Below are positions 62,587 to 64,000 of a stretch of DNA of 64,000 bases, piece after piece; position 1 is the stretch's first letter; each line of letters opens with the position of its first letter. The DNA lies in the NCBI RefSeq assembly GCF_003264855.1, contig NZ_NFZS01000001.1:1240001-1304000 (forward strand), written 5' to 3'. The notes under the pieces are model-generated. The model was not told the DNA's origin. It worked only from the letters and a program-made list of their open reading frames with translations, and made no database searches. Source of the stretch: Dyella jiangningensis (GTDB lineage Bacteria > Pseudomonadota > Gammaproteobacteria > Xanthomonadales > Rhodanobacteraceae). The translations under genes were made by a program, and so were the position numbers.

Positions 62587-64000
62587 GGAGCCGGCGGTAC
62601 CGGCATGCCGCCCACGGTGTCCAGGAAGGTCGGTGGCTGCCAGGCCTTGGCGTGCTGTTCGAAGCCATAGGCTATGCTGATCAAGGTCGGCTCGCTCCAG
62701 CGCGTACCAAACATCACGATGCCTACCGGCAGGTCATGCGCGAAGCCGGCAGGCACGGTGATGGACGGATAGCCAGCCATCGCCGCCGGCTGCGAGGCGC
62801 CGCCGACGGTCGGGTCGCCGCTGACCACGTGGTCGCCCAGTACGGGGTCGGTAACGAAGGTCGGCCCCCAGGAAGGGGCAAGCAAGGCGTCCAGATGATG
62901 AGCCTTCAAGGCCGCGTCGATGCCGTCCGGGCCGGAGATCTGCTTGGACTTTGCCAGCGCGGACATGTAAGCCTCGTCGCTGAGCGCGCCCTTGGCCTGC
63001 GCCTGTTCGAACAACTCCTGGCCGAACCATGGCATCTCGCGCTCCGCCTCTCGCTGGTTGAAGGCGATCAGGTCGGCGAGGGTTTTCACCTTCAGGCCGG
63101 TGCGGGTGGCGAGGTAGGTATTGATGTCGTGCTTGAAGTCGTAGAGCAGCACGGTCAGTTCCGTGTCGCCCAGCTCTTTCAGATGCGGCAAGTCCACCGG
63201 GTCGACGATGATGGCGCCCTGCGCCTTCATCAGCGCGATGGACTCATCGAGGACGCGGTCGGCGTTGGGCTCCGCACCGGCCATTTCCCGGACGACACCG
63301 ATGCGCTTGCCGCGCAAGCCGTCGGCGTTGAGGAAGCGCGTGTAGTCGGTGGCATGGCGGTCGGCCTCGACCGTGGCCGGGTCGCGCGGATCGGTGCCCG
63401 CGATGACGCTGAGCAGGGCCGCGGCATCGGCCACGTTGCGCGCCATGGGGCCGGCGGTGTCCTGGCTGTGACTGATCGGCACGATGCCGCTGCGACTGAC
63501 CAGGCCCAGCGTCGGCTTGATGCCCACGATGCCGTTGGCTGCCGCGGGGCAGATGATGGAGCCATCCGTTTCGGTGCCGATGGCCACCGTGACCAGTCCC
63601 GCCGCGACCGCCGCGCCCGATCCCGCGCTGGAGCCGCAGGGGTTGCGATCAAGCGCGTACGGGTTGCGGGTCTGCCCACCGCGCCCGCTCCACCCGCTGC
63701 TGGCGTGGTTGGACCGGATGTTGGCCCATTCGCTCAGATTGGTTTTGCCAAGGATCACCGCGCCATGGCTGCGCAGGCGCTCGACCAGTCCGGCGTCGCG
63801 GGGCGCCGGTGCGTCCATCATCGCCAGCGAGCCGGCCGTGGTCAGCATGCGATCGCCGGTGTCGATGTTGTCCTTCAGCAGCACCGGGATGCCGTAGAGC
63901 GGGCCGCGTCGCTTCGTGCGCTTGCGCTGGCTGTCCAGCTTCTGGGCGATTTGCAGCGCATCGGGATTGGTTTCCAGCACGGCTTTCAGTGTCGGGCCGG
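62583..64000 (-). CDS. Amidase (amidase-signature family), 5' end outside window
   Basis: The frame is open to the right edge, so the N-terminus is missing; a GTG at 63978-63980 is an internal valine. The Ser-cisSer-Lys triad is visible: lysine in YGIPVLLKDNIDTGD, serines in the CGSSAGSGAAVAAG loop and ETDGSIICPAA. This family hydrolyses carboxylic amides; substrate is unknown, and GatA is less likely because gatB/C are not adjacent and the C-terminal region (ALLAPSWGPTF, YPSITVPAG) fits general amidases. It is convergent with the MASE1 gene, their stops sharing the CTAG at 62583-62586. Confidence 0.9.
   Translation of the reverse strand, partial: GPTLKAVLETNPDALQIAQKLDSQRKRTKRRGPLYGIPVLLKDNIDTGDRMLTTAGSLAMMDAPAPRDAGLVERLRSHGAVILGKTNLSEWANIRSNHASSGWSGRGGQTRNPYALDRNPCGSSAGSGAAVAAGLVTVAIGTETDGSIICPAAANGIVGIKPTLGLVSRSGIVPISHSQDTAGPMARNVADAAALLSVIAGTDPRDPATVEADRHATDYTRFLNADGLRGKRIGVVREMAGAEPNADRVLDESIALMKAQGAIIVDPVDLPHLKELGDTELTVLLYDFKHDINTYLATRTGLKVKTLADLIAFNQREAEREMPWFGQELFEQAQAKGALSDEAYMSALAKSKQISGPDGIDAALKAHHLDALLAPSWGPTFVTDPVLGDHVVSGDPTVGGASQPAAMAGYPSITVPAGFAHDLPVGIVMFGTRWSEPTLISIAYGFEQHAKAWQPPTFLDTVGGMPVPPAP

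Overview
The window is one high-GC bacterial chromosomal segment with dense genes and almost entirely housekeeping content. Gene order and protein features fit a gammaproteobacterium of the Lysobacterales (Xanthomonadales), most likely Rhodanobacteraceae (Dyella, Luteibacter or Rhodanobacter type). The pointers are a class II DAHP synthase, a WrbA/DUF2069 pair, the lolB-ispE-tRNA-Gln-prs-rplY-pth-ychF order, secY followed directly by rpsM without rpmJ, and REP palindromes with the GTAGGAGCGCACC core. The family assignment is inference, because no 16S gene is present.

Layout. 1-8.1 kb: a truncated outer-membrane-type protein divergent from a MocR/PdxR-like regulator, a REP palindrome, DUF2069 and wrbA, a coupled yihY-TlpA-acyP set, and a GGDEF/EAL protein with two PAS domains. 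8.2-13.8 kb (minus strand): PPK2, then hemA-prfA-GT41 glycosyltransferase. 13.9-21.4 kb (plus): TPR lipoprotein, lolB, an unusual in-frame GNAT-IspE fusion, tRNA-Gln, prs, rplY, pth and ychF, closed by a strong terminator. 21.5-24.2 kb (minus): a two-gene partner-switch module (STAS protein plus a membrane receptor/PP2C/ATPase fusion). 24.3-25.4 kb: a GNAT protein and a thioesterase.

25.5-58.6 kb is a contiguous transcription/translation super-cluster, all on the plus strand: tRNA-Tyr, -Gly, -Thr, tufA, tRNA-Trp, secE, nusG, rplKAJL, rpoBC, rpsLG, fusA, tufB, then the S10, spc and alpha operons ending at rplQ and a terminator. Plausible sigma-70 promoters precede the tRNA cluster, rplK, rpsL, rpsJ, rpsH and rpsM. 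Many spacers hold strong hairpins (L11, L10, S12 and S10 leaders, rplL-rpoB, rpoB-rpoC, rplR-rpsE, rpoA-rplQ). As read, fusA carries two single-base deletions that break its frame.

58.8-64 kb: dsbB, class II DAHP synthase, a MASE1 membrane protein with a degenerate kinase-like C-terminus, and an amidase running off the right edge.

I found no CRISPR array, prophage, transposase or clear defence locus. The most notable observations are the GNAT-IspE fusion with a palindromic repeat just upstream of its start, the doubly frameshifted fusA, a shared motif upstream of the str and S10 promoters, unusually long hairpin-bearing gaps inside the ribosomal operons, the tuf gene-conversion pair, and the partner-switch module.
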